From: Terana coerulea
Taxonomy: Eukaryota; Basidiomycota; Agaricomycetes; Polyporales; Phanerochaetaceae
Reading direction: 5' to 3'
Length of the DNA: 64,000 nucleotides
Assembly (NCBI GenBank): GCA_024811115.1
Contig: JAKOGH010000160.1
Location: 49,509-113,508, forward strand
Below the pieces are notes generated by a model. The model did not search any database. It saw only the letters and a program-made list of their open reading frames with translations, and was not told where the DNA came from. Below, one piece after another: positions 1-9,465 of the stretch; the first letter of the stretch is position 1, and every line of letters starts with the position of its first letter. The translations under genes were made by a program, and so were the position numbers.

Positions 1-297
1 CCAGCACTCACTGGGACCGTAGAAGTTCCTGCCGGCGGTGACGTCGTACACGACGCCCTGGATGGCGAGCAAGATGCGCCGGCCGTCGTTCCCGTCAAAC
101 GGCTGCAGCGTCTTCGGCGTGTAGGTCTTGAAGAGCAGCGTCGGCGGGTGGCCCTTGGGCATCCAGCTGTACGCGGCCTTGAACTCGGTCGGCGGTGTGT
201 CGGGCACGGACGTGCTCGGCAGCAGGATGCGCTGCACGCAGTAGAGCACGTACAGCAGCAGCGCGGTGTTTACCGGCAGCGTCAGATCGAGCGACAT
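1..297 (-). CDS. DAP1: Dap1/MAPR-type cytochrome b5-like heme-binding protein, 5' part
   Basis: First exon runs from the ATG at 297 down to 12, where a GTGAGT donor (11-6) follows; the rest lies outside the window. The protein opens with a hydrophobic N-terminal segment (about residues 7-22, TALLLYVLYCVQRIL), suggesting a single membrane anchor. A cytochrome b5-like fold then starts, with the motif LQPFDGNDGRRILLAIQGVV followed by YDVTAGRNFYGP. These are hallmarks of the membrane-associated progesterone receptor family, whose yeast member Dap1 binds heme and supports the P450 Erg11 in sterol synthesis. Function is inferred from family resemblance; the second half of the domain is not visible. 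It is transcribed divergently from the BNR-repeat gene at 666. Confidence 0.85.
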   Translation of the reverse strand, partial: MSLDLTLPVNTALLLYVLYCVQRILLPSTSVPDTPPTEFKAAYSWMPKGHPPTLLFKTYTPKTLQPFDGNDGRRILLAIQGVVYDVTAGRNFYGPSECW

Positions 298-665
298 GCT
301 TGCGTGTAGGGCGGAGGGGGATGGGTGGTGGTGGTTTGGTGGTGGTGGTGAGATCGGCTCAGAGGACGCGGGTGGGTGACGAGGCGGGGATGACGCGCTT
401 TGATGGGACGCGAGACGCGCTGATCACGCTGGTAGACGCCAACTGAACACGCTCTCTTTAGATCTCCTCCGTCCTGCGTTCTTCTCCTCCGAGCACCGCG
501 TGGCCTGGCCGTCTCATGACTGCACCTCCAGACTGAGTATGGCCCGCGCTGCTCGTTCCGCGGCCCGTCCCGCTCACCGTCTCCTCGCCATTTATACCCA
601 GCGCATATAACCACCCTCGCCTTCAAGATGACGAGCACATTCATCTGCCCCGTTCCTTCTGGAGG
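298..665. promoter_or_regulatory. Shared divergent promoter between the Dap1-like and BNR-repeat genes
   Basis: The 368-bp gap between the two divergent start codons must hold both promoters. Reading minus, TATAAA lies at 596-591, about 295 bp from the Dap1-like ATG. Reading plus, TATAA lies at 606-610, about 56 bp before the ATG at 666. The Dap1-proximal part is a strand-biased G/T run near 300-350, likely 5' UTR. No specific operator was recognised. Confidence 0.45.
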
Positions 666-3600
666 ATGCTGCTGAGAGTGGTGGCACTGGCACTAGGTCT
701 GGAAGCTGTGGTGCTTGCGGGCGCATTCAAGTTCCTCGGAACGAGCACACTCGGCCAGGACCCGCAGACGGTGAATCGCCTGAACGGCGAGTCGTTCCAG
801 CAGGACGCCCTCGTCACCTTCAACGGTTCGCATCTCGACACCTTTCGCGTCGCACTCACATTTTATGGTATCTTTGCGCGCAGGCTGGCAATATGCCGTG
901 TTCTGGCAGGCCGCGCCCGGCAACGCCTCCGTACGACACGCGCACGTCTCCCGCCGGGACCTCGCGTCCGCCGCACAATGGGAGACGCTTGCGCTCACGG
1001 ACTACAACCAAACCGAAGACGACGGGCACGACGTGTTTGTCACTTCTTTGCCAACCCTCGCTACGCGTTCGCTGATGTCTTGGTGTTTACGGATGCGCAG
1101 AATATCGCTCGGCATATCCCCCGGCGACGGTACGTTACACCTCGGGTTCGACCAACACGACAACCCGCTGCGCTACCGTATTTCTGTTCCTGGCGCCGCC
1201 CTTCATCCCTCGACTATAGAGTGGCAGCCGGTGCTCTTCGGACCCACACTCGTGCGTCCTTTGTCCGCCTTCGTCTCCTCCTTTCTAGTCGTGTTCTCAG
1301 CTGCTCATTGTGTGTCATGAGAAAACACGATGTTTGAGCGTGGTTGTGGCAGATTTTATCTCTATTTCTCGGTTTCACAGGTGGAAATACTGTGTGCCGC
1401 GAGTGTTAACGTTCTTGCGACACCCTTTGTTGCGCACAACAAGTGCAGCACACCTGTATCCACGCTTTGCGCATCACAATGACAGATGGGACAGGTGAAA
1501 AACACGCACGGGTTGTGGCTACGTCTACTGGGTAGCGCGTCGACGCCTGTTTGTTACTCAATCTCGCGCAGGCTCAAGCACTAGGCATCTGCAGCTGTCT
1601 CGGACAGCCTGCATAAATCCGTGCAGCGCACCCTTTCACACGTTCTCTTCCTCGCTTCTTCTTAACGCCACCATCCTCACAAAAACTAACATAACAATAA
1701 TGCGCAGGACGCCCTCCCAGCCCTCGAAACCCTCGACAAAACGACGTTCTTCGTGAACGTCACCTACCCGCGCTTCCTGCGCATTCCGCCCGCCGCGTCC
1801 TCGTCCTTTTCCCTCAACGCCACCTCGACTTCATCGTCCACCTCTTCCGCGTTGGACACCAGCACACAGGCGGCCGGCCGTGCCCCGACGCTCGCGGGTG
1901 CGGACCTGCTCATGGAGCTGCGCGTCGGGCGCTCGGGGCTTGGCGACGACTGGCTGTACGCCTACGTCCCCGGCGCGGCTTCCACTCCAGATGTCTCGGC
2001 GCAGAACGCCGCCGTGGACGCTGCAGGAGGGGGAAAGGTGGGAGCGGGAATACAGGAAAGTGGGTGCAGATTGGACGTTATCTTGAGGTGCGTTGTGTGG
2101 TTTTTGCTTGTGGGGACGGGACAAAGTGAGGCTAATGTGTGGTGGATCTGCTAGGGAGTGAATAGTGCGTTGTTGGCCTCCTTCTGGTCTTGCAATCAAC
2201 TGACCTCCTCCCCTCTTTTATCATTCCTGGTTGATTAATCACCGCTGATTCTACCCTCGACGCCCTCGGACACTTCTATGCGATCTTTTCCCTACAATGC
2301 AATAAATCGGACGGCTGACGAACGACGCCGACCTGACTTACCGGACACGCTGAACGGGTGGACCATGCTAGACAACGCGTACATCAACGGCATGGACTTC
2401 GACGCGCACGGCGCGCTGCACGTCACCTGGTGCGTCTCGCTTCCTCCCTTCCCTTCCCCCTATCCTTCTCTCGTCCCATCATGCTCTTATACGTGTCGCC
2501 TGGAGAAATAAGCGAGTACCATGCTGACGCGAATTGTGTTTGTTTATTGGGTGGTGGTGTTGGCGGCGGCAGGACATACCGCGACTACGTGAACGACACT
2601 GGCGCAGACGTCGCGGTGCAAGCTGGCCCGAACGGGCCCGAAAACGTATGTCCTTATTTTATTACTACCCACTTCCTCTGTGCCCCTCTGTCCTGGTTCC
2701 CGTTCCGCGAACTTTGCTCGCTCGAGTGTGCTGTTGCTGGACACGTCTTCACACCGAGCCCGATGCTCGCGGCCCGGTTAAGACAAGTCATGTTGTAGAG
2801 ATAGAGATGCAATAGACGGGATGCTGACGCCTTTTCTTTCGTATCTGCACAGAATCATGACTTGATGTACGCCGCCTCGCCCGACCTCGGCCGCACGTGG
2901 CACAACAACTGGGGCCAGGTCGTCGCACGCATCGTGCGGGGCGCGCCGTCCGACATGTCTGTCGCCTCTCCATCTGACACAACGTTTGCAGCCGTTGTAG
3001 ACGGGAGTGTGTTGGATGCGCAGAGTGAGGGAGGCGAGGACGCCGCGGGCCCGATCGTACCGCTCAGCGCGGGCGTGACGGTGTTCTCGATCCCGAAATA
3101 CGGGTGTGTTCCCAGTTGTGTTTTCTCTCTCACTAATACTCACGTTTCCCTTTTGATGCTCTCGCTGAGAGTAGCGGGATCCTGAACCAAGAGGCACAGA
3201 CGGTCGACGCCGCGGGGCGTGTGCACGTGCTCAACCGCGAGAACGGAACGGGCGTCGAGCAGTGGTGCGTCCCCGCCCCTCCTTCCTTCTGACCTTCCCG
3301 TGTCCCGTGCACCGGCGCTGATGCAGTGCACATGCGACAGGTACCACTACTGGCGGGCCGCGTCCTCGCTCGCCTGGACGCGCGCGGCGCTGCCCCTCGT
3401 GCTCGACCCGCCGAGCGCGAACAACGTGACGGGCACGCCGACTGTCATCGGCAAGCGCGGCAAGCTCGTCGCGCTGCCCGCCATCTCCTTCACCTCTCCT
3501 CTATCGCACAACGCCACCACCATCACCGGCGGCAGGGCCAGCACGGGCGACACGCTCTATGCGCTCTTGCCCTCGAACGCGCCGAACGCGACGGGGCTCA

Positions 3601-3771
3601 GCGTCCTGCCGCCACGGCCGCCAAACACTTCCAGGACTGGACGGTCGTGTGGGAGGCGCGCGCGGGCTGCGGATGGGAGCCCCTCGTGGACCGGTATGCG
3701 TTGCTGGAGGGCCGGCTGAGCGTGTTTGTCGTGAACGGGAGTGCGTTGCAGGTGTGGGACTTTGAGGTGTA
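666..3771 (+). CDS. Secreted BNR-repeat (BNR_4-like) beta-propeller protein, multi-exon, with frame breaks
   Basis: Starts with a clear signal peptide (MLLRVVALALGLEAVVLAGA). Exons supported by splice signals and continuity: 666-825, 884-1034, 1101-1251, 1708-about 2050, about 2290-2429, 2573-2645, 2853-3103, 3175-3264, 3341-3771. Family signatures include WQYAVFWQAAPGNASV, the Asp/Gly strand ISLGISPGDGTLHLGFDQHD, YINGMDFDAHGALHVTW, ILNQEAQTVD and the C-terminal YALLEGRLSVFVVNGS. This matches fungal BNR_4 proteins (sialidase-like propellers, often near polysaccharide lyases); no substrate can be assigned. Two breaks: near 2050-2090 the expected WVQIGRYLE is one frame off, and near 3612 the frame shifts so the conserved end (3613-3771) is read one frame away, as if one base were missing. 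Given similar breaks in essential neighbours, sequence error is the likelier cause. The border of the exon before 2340 is uncertain. Confidence 0.7.
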
Positions 3772-4150
3772 GGCCCAATTGGGGGCAGGGCTATTGACCA
3801 CTCTTGGACGCGAGATAATGTGCTCTGCCTTTCTCCTCGTTTCTTCTTGAGTCCATATCTTCGTCACTCAGATTTTGTAGTGTTCCGGTGTTTAGATATA
3901 AAATAATTCAACTGGCCCATTGTCTGGCAAGCCGCTATGAATGGTGTCAGGATCTTGTCTACAAAATGGTACGGGGTGCTACTTACGGCCAACGTGCAGC
4001 GTGCTACAGTAAGTACTGATGGTTACATTGGGGCGGCTATGCGCTACGGTAACTACGAGCGCTCCGTATGAAGCGGGATGCTACGCCGCCAAATTGTGTC
4101 TGGTGATGCACCGTTAATGCTGAGATGATAGTGCAGTTGCGATGAGCAGC
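3772..4150. other. Convergent 3' intergenic region
   Basis: Lies between the 3' ends of the BNR gene (plus) and adaptor copy 1 (minus). I see only A/T-rich 3'-UTR-like sequence (around 3885-3910) and no coding or repeat signal. Confidence 0.4.
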
Positions 4151-4184
4151 TCAGTTCGTCAAAAAAAGTAACCGGAAGCCTATA

Positions 4185-4334
4185 CTGTACATTAATGACC
4201 TGACAGGGGCTAGCGCCCAAATTTGATTTCACCGACAAAGCTCCAAAATCGCCATAAATCGAAAGAAAATTATCGGCGGGGTCAGCGGAAAATGGGTGTG
4301 ACGTGTGACATCCTGTCAGGTCATTAATGTACAG
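4185..4334. mobile_element. 150-bp Tc1/mariner-like MITE with TA duplication
   Basis: Perfect 23-bp terminal inverted repeats: 4185-4207 (CTGTACATTAATGACCTGAC, then AGG) and its complement at 4312-4334. Both sides are flanked by TA (4183-4184 and 4335-4336). No coding capacity. The empty site is supported by paralogues: removing it restores a terminal exon like those of the copies at 10981 and about 19970. A TA duplication with short TIRs points to the Tc1/mariner superfamily; family assignment is inference. Confidence 0.8.
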
Positions 4335-4381
4335 TAGCTACAGCCTCCGGCCGCGCCGCCTTGCCCTGGAATGGGAAATAC

Positions 4382-5111
4382 TAGTCTCGGTTCCAGACCC
4401 TTTGCCCGCGTTACTGATATTTGTTATCGGATAACAACTGCTTGGTGCAGGGACGCGGGCAAAGGGTCTGGTGAGTTTGGATCATCGGGGTGCAGATGAA
4501 ACTCACGTGAGCGCCTACGCTTGTATTGAGGTAAGTAAGGAGTTTGTAACGCTCAGTTCGTCTCTGTACCTCTTGCCTTCTGCGACCTCCCACCTCACTG
4601 CATATACTCACAAACTCCTCAAATGTCATGGCTTGGATGTATTGCATGACTATTTTATTTTTACGGTATTATTTTTGCATTGCTGGGTGCGCTGAAGAGC
4701 ACTTGATAGTCACCAGAGGCCCACTTTCACGTACCTGGGAATCTGCACTGGAATAAACATCATACAGTTTATACCAGACATGATTAGCACATTTTCATGA
4801 ATATATAAGGCATCAGAGTAATTTTCCTGTCAGAGCTTGCGCTGCAGTATGCTACCGACCTCCAAAACCTAGCAGATGTATAGGCGCCAGGTAAGCCCAG
4901 CCTTGTTACCCCCGTCGAAGTCCCTATACAAGCTTTGCTTACTAGGGCTCACGTGAGTTTCATCTACACCCCGATGATCCAAAGTCACCAGACTCTAAAG
5001 AGGTTGCTCTGCAGCGCGCCTTTCAAACTCCGCTTACTACATTACAAACAGTAACAAAGCGCGAAGCGTGCTGGCTGCGAGCAACCTCTTTACGAGTCGG
5101 GAACGAGACTA
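4382..5111. mobile_element. 730-bp MITE with 9-bp target duplication and subterminal hairpins (copy A)
   Basis: Ends are inverted (TAGTCTCG ... CGAGACTA) and flanked by the direct repeat GGGAAATAC (4373-4381 and 5112-5120). If the terminal C/G is counted as element, the duplication is 7 bp. Just inside each end is a hairpin: left stem 4393-4411 with 4453-4471 (19/19 bp), right stem core 4996-5009 with 5079-5092 (14/14 bp). Further in, a second inverted repeat pairs about 4472-4511 with 4947-4987 (both contain GGATCATCGGGGTG, or its complement, and CTCACGTGAG). No transposase. A 9-bp duplication and long TIRs suggest a Mutator-like non-autonomous element. It sits in the last intron of adaptor copy 1. 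Confidence 0.8.
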
Positions 5112-6371
5112 GGGAAATACATCAGTGCATGGTACGGAGATTCCCTTGCTTCTCGGACTACATACCTGTAAACCTTGTGTCTCGCGGCGCACCGACTCCA
5201 AGAATTTCTCCAGCTTAGCCTCCGAGGCGAGGATATCCTGCCGGGTTGTACGCATGCAGAGTTCGAGCTGGAGCTGTGTATTGCTCTGCGTGACCTACGA
5301 GCGAGTGTAAATAACACGAGATGGCTGTAGGGACCGACGTGGACGTACCAGTAGATCACGGATGCCTGACTCGACGGTGGACAAAGAGCGCTCTGCCCTG
5401 CGCCGATGTCGGTCCTGCACGCATTGGTTCGCAAACTGGAGTGTTTCATGAGCTTTTTCCGCAATGAACAACAGAAAGGGGCTCGGCGGGCGTACCTCGA
5501 ATGCCCGGAAGCGATGCGCCAGCTTTGTTTCGCACTCAGCAATACGCCGCTTATCTGAGGCCGCACAGAACGTTCGGCGGAAAAGCCTCTGTCGGGCCAT
5601 GCGCTCGAGGGCCATACGCGGCTCCTCCAGCGTTCTGCGCGCAGTGAACCATAGTCAGCATTGACCATGCAGTTCCGCTGATTGAGTAGATATACGGGTA
5701 TAGCCAAGCTATGTGATCACGGAACTCGTCCGTAAGGTCGTCCTCGCTCCATTCGCTACATCGCCGCAGAATATCGGCGTAGAGCGCGACTTGCGCTCAG
5801 AGCCTGCAACAGTCGTCCTTGTTGGATTTGACGGTCTAAGTGTCGTGCTCAGCTCGATCGGGTCGTGAACAAAGGAGGCAAAGACTGCTCACCTGCACGA
5901 CGTCGATAATCATACCTGCCACCTCAAGCACGCCTTTCGCGACAGGCGCGTTAAGCCCTTCGACGACGCGCGAGGTGATCCTCAGTCCGCCTAGCGCACA
6001 ATCTAGCACAACTTCGGAATTGGAGGGAGTGCTATCTACCACCGGGGTCGGTCGCTGCTTTCTGAGACGCAGACCGCGAATGCGTGAAAACCGAAAACAT
6101 TGCACGGCGAGCGGCGGAGACTCGGAGATTGCGTGGGATGTCGAAAGATGGAGGATGCGTACGTCAGCGTGCTGGGTGAGGAAACGTAGCCCGCACACGC
6201 ATGCCTGCCCGCTGCGAGCAATGCGAAGCCATGCGGCGGTACTCCTAGGCACAGCCAGTCCAAGCAAGGGTATTGGTATGCGCGATAGAAGGAGCTGGGC
6301 GTTATTAAGGTCAAGCCAAGCACTTAAGAGACCACACTTCAAATCTTTCCAGATAGTATTTATCGAGGTTT

Positions 6372-6606
6372 TGGTCGCCATGGTCAGGGGGGGACGACGG
6401 GCGCGCGCAGTAAGGTCAGAGGTTGTGAGCAAGGGCATTCTTGTGCTCAGGCGAGCTTATATTTAAATGCCACGGGGATGGCGTGTGACGACATGGCAAG
6501 CAACGATGGGAGTGAGGAATGGTCTGCGATGGATTCACAACTTGAACTTCCAGGTCTACAAGCCGCTGCGGGTTACGGTCCGAGCAGCCGCACACATTTT
6601 CCCACG
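6372..6606 (-). promoter_or_regulatory. Promoter and first codons duplicated from the NmrA-like gene
   Basis: On the minus strand this segment runs from upstream sequence into the ATG at 6381. It closely matches 13975-14210, the promoter of the NmrA-like gene. Shared blocks include GGTTTTGGTCGCCATGGTCA and the run of seven G after it, GAGGTTGTGAGCAAG, and CCAGGTCT followed by GGTCCG and GCAGCCGCA. The match includes the start codon and the first five codons (MATKT in both genes), then stops. A TATA-like stretch (TTTAAATATAA on the minus strand) lies near 6460-6470. Direction of copying is inferred: at 14 kb the promoter serves a complete gene; here it heads a pseudogene. Confidence 0.75.
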
Positions 6607-6848
6607 CACGGCAGGCGGGAACGCCATCTACAGGAATTGCCCTTCTAAGGCATGTGTTGATCCTTGTTGATCCCCGCGAGGGCCGCGCGCAGTTTCTCTC
6701 AAGCCCGCCAGTGATCATGAGCGTGCCGCCGAGGATGCGAGGTGGACAAGTAGTCTACTAGCTAGGCGCAGTTCGCCGAGTGCGGACACCCTTCATTTCG
6801 TACCCTCTCGACCGACGACGGACGTTCCTCAAACATTCTCCTTGCGAT

Positions 6849-8112
6849 ATGGGCGGCGCCGGTACCGGTCTGGCGAGCGTTCTCCTTCTGCTGACCGCCG
6901 TATCCGCCCTCTACCTCATCTTCATTGCGCCGCCCTCCTCGGCCGTCCTCTTTCCATCTCTCACAGCTGCCAAAACTAACGGATTCCCGGATGGCCGCAC
7001 CCTGCGCACGACGTACACTGGCGTCGAGCGCGTGGACGGCGTGCTGCTCGGGCTCGTCGCGTTCTTCAGCCTTGCGGTGGACGGCGCAGATGCCGCGATG
7101 TGGCGCTTCACGCTTTGGTTCCTTGCACAGCTCGCGCCGCTGCTCGTCTTCCTCTACTGGGAAGCCGGCAGGGCGACGTCGTGGATTGTCGGCTTGTGAG
7201 TCGCTGTGTCCTTCCCAAACGCCAGTGTGTAGATGAAGCTTGCTGATGCTGATGGGGTGTGCCGACGTTGTGCTCTAGCCCAACCATCTTCCCCGGCATT
7301 CTCATGCAGATCTTCTCTGCAGGGTTCACTATTCCCCTGTACCTCCTTCTCTTCGTCCTCCTCGTGCCCGCCGCGCCTCCAGTACCCCCTCACCAGCGCA
7401 CGCACCGCTCTCGCGCGCCCGCGCGCTCGTCCCGGGCCTCATCCTCGGCTTCGCGCTCCCCTCCGCCGCGCTGCTCTTCCCTCCCGCACACACCACCCTG
7501 GGTACGCGCCAGCTGATCGCGGCCGCGTGGCAGCCGTTCCCGGTCTATGTCGCGCTTGTGGTCAACCTCGTGCGGGTCCTGGACGCCGCACGCAGCGTAC
7601 GCGGCGGCGGGCCTCCGTCGGCGGCGCGGGCATACGTGACGCGCCGCGCGACGCTTGGGTGGGTGCAGCGTGCGTACGCCCTTTGCGGCGCGCTCGCGGG
7701 CGCGGCACACGGCGCCGTGGTGGTGTCGGCCCTACGCGCGGACGGCGCACACGGCCTCGCGCACGTCTTCGTGCCGTACACCCTGCACGCCCACCTACCC
7801 GCCTTCCTCTCCGCCAGCAGGGCCACGGAGCTCCCAGGTGATGCGCTGCCGGCGTACCGCCTCGCGGCGCGCCGCTTCCTGCACGTCGACTGGCTGTGCT
7901 GCACGCTCGCGATGCTGATCTTCCTCGGGTGGGCGCGCGGCGCGGTGCGTGTGGACGCGAAGCGGGGCGCGGGGCTGGGGCGGTGGGTGCTCACTGTGCT
8001 GGGGCTGAGTGTGGTGGCGGGGCCGGGCGCGGCGGTCGCGTGGGCGGCGGCGCAGCGGGAGGAGGCGATCTTTGCTGTGCAGGAGCGGGAGGCGGACAGG
8101 AAGCATGGGTGA
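6849..8112 (+). CDS. Multi-pass membrane protein of unknown function (fungal)
   Basis: Exon 1 runs from the ATG at 6849 to a GTGAGT donor near 7196; exon 2 starts after a CTAG acceptor near 7279 and ends at the TGA at 8110-8112. The protein begins with a hydrophobic segment (ASVLLLLTAVSALYLIFIAP). Several more follow, among them DGVLLGLVAFFSLAVDG, TLWFLAQLAPLLVFLYWEAG, AGFTIPLYLLLFVLLVP, and near the C-terminus FLHVDWLCCTLAMLIFLGWA. This gives roughly seven predicted membrane spans. It resembles uncharacterised fungal integral membrane proteins sometimes seen near secondary-metabolite genes; I cannot name a function. Between about 7390 and 7430 the frame shifts by one, with the second half (RALVPGLILGFALPSAALLF) read in another frame. 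This is probably an indel in the C/G-rich stretch. Confidence 0.65.
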
Positions 8113-8717
8113 ATGGGGGCTCGGGTTTGCTGTCGGTGGTGTTTGAGAGGAATGTGGTTTACAACGTGGCACGCCAGAAATCACCACCTGAAGTAAGTAA
8201 TTAGCACCCGAAGAGCTAGTTTCTGTCGGTATCTTGAATAACAAAAACTGCGATAAACCTGCACCTTACGTCCCATGCGGCAAGTCACGACAAACCTGAT
8301 ATCCGTTGATGCGCGGTTAGATTATCCACTGCCTACCGGATCTCACCACACATGTGTGAAAAAAGACAATTCGTTGAACGAAACCCGAGGCGGATGCGGG
8401 TACAACATGTGAGATGACTGTAAAAGCACGACGAACTGCGAGTTTGCGGGAATTGGAGTATTTGCGCCATTCACCTCAGCCACTGCATGCCTTATATCTA
8501 GATCTGGACAAGCTCGAGAGGTACCCTATGGCGCCAAAGCCGAGATTCCGTCAGGGCAGGGCAGTGCCCTAATCATGATTCATCATTACTGAGTTGCAAA
8601 CAACGCGAGAGGATAAGCTAATACAGTATTAATAGTATCTTGCATGGATAGTGCAGATCTTGATAGGCGCAGCTGCATGACCTATGGTGGCTGCACCCAC
8701 TTCATGACGAGTGCCAA
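8113..8717. other. Intergenic region without recognised genes
   Basis: Downstream of the membrane-protein gene. No splice-supported reading frame, no clear inverted repeats and no similarity to other parts of the window were seen. Confidence 0.4.
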
Positions 8718-8726
8718 GGGTCACCC

Positions 8727-9449
8727 TAGTCTCGTTCACAGACGCACAGAGCAGGAGGTAACAAACTGATGGTATCAGTTTGTTATCGGACTACAAAAGT
8801 CCGCCTGCAGAGCTTGCTCTGTAGCGTCTGGTGACTTTCGCTTAGACGGGTGTAGATAAGGAGCACGTGAGCGCTGGGTAAGAAACTTTTGTGACGATGC
8901 TTCAAGCCGCTACTAACAATGGGCTTACTCGGCGCCTACATGACAGCTGAAAAATCGCGTCTCGCTGTGCGGCATACACATCTACGCTTGGTATAAAAAT
9001 TGAGAAACATCTTGAAAATTCATTTTTGGCATCTAGTCATACGCTGGAATTATCAGTAGGACTCATGTTGGGTATATCCCTCCCAGTATGCATAATGGGA
9101 AGACAGTCCCTCGTTGTGCAGGTTACTGGCACCCTTGCAACGACTTACTCATCATAAAAATATTCTTGCATATAGTTTTCAGAGATGCCAACCAACCTAA
9201 GATGTAGAACGGATGACAAAGCGTAGCTAAGAGGAGGAACAATTCAAAATCTCAACCATGAAACCGAGGGCGCTAGCCCGTATACAAACGCGTTACTTAC
9301 TTCAATACAACAGATAAGCGCCACGTGAATCTCATCTACACCCGTCTAAGCCAAAGTCACCAGACTCTTGACGCACGTATCTGCAAGCCCCAGTTTGTAG
9401 TCGATAACAAATTACTTACTAGTGCGTCAAGAGTCTGGAACCGAGACTA
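8727..9449. mobile_element. 723-bp MITE with 9-bp target duplication and subterminal hairpins (copy B)
   Basis: Same family as the element at 4382-5111: ends TAGTCTCG ... CGAGACTA, flanked by GGGTCACCC at 8718-8726 and 9450-9458. A hairpin lies inside each end: left arms near 8738-8753 and 8815-8830 (CAGACGC plus ACAGAGCA with one bulged base), right arms 9360-9376 with 9422-9438 (17/17 bp). Three of the four hairpin loops in the two copies share a TTGTTATCG core. Inner inverted repeats again contain CACGTGAG-like and GACGGGTGTAGAT motifs. Non-coding. The interior between about 8880 and 9320 differs from copy A. Confidence 0.8.
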
Positions 9450-9465
9450 GGGTCACCCAAGGATC

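Larger units (their letters stand above)
4151..6381 (-). pseudogene. Adaptor-like paralogue, copy 1: disrupted by a nonsense codon and two transposon insertions
   Basis: Same six-exon plan as the intact copy at 10981-12032. Conserved pieces are the exon-1 helix (ITSRVVEGLNAPVAKGVLEV), exon 2 (KSNKDDC ... DHIAWLYP), exon 3 (RTFCAASDKRRIAECETKLA), exon 4 (ANQCVQDRHRRRAERSL) and exon 5 up to about 5160. An in-frame TGA sits in exon 2 (complement of 5797-5799). The last intron carries a 730-bp MITE (4382-5111). The last exon, near 4365-4151, is cut by a second, 150-bp MITE (4185-4334) that supplies an early TAA. Taking out both inserts gives a terminal exon, GKAARPEAVAIGF and onward to a TGA at 4153-4151, alignable with the other copies. 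The first ATG (6381) and upstream DNA come from a different gene (see 6372-6606). Likely non-functional. Confidence 0.65.

Noticed and set aside
2041..2058. An 18-bp intron to explain the frame change in the BNR gene
   Set aside because: Too short to splice; a single-base indel is more likely.
6467..6670. Small ORF upstream of adaptor copy 1
   Set aside because: Lies wholly in the duplicated promoter segment, and the matching NmrA promoter is non-coding.
7233..7841. 202-codon plus-strand frame inside the membrane-protein gene
   Set aside because: Arg/Pro-rich, and replaced by a hydrophobic frame with clear membrane segments; shadow of the real gene around its frameshift.
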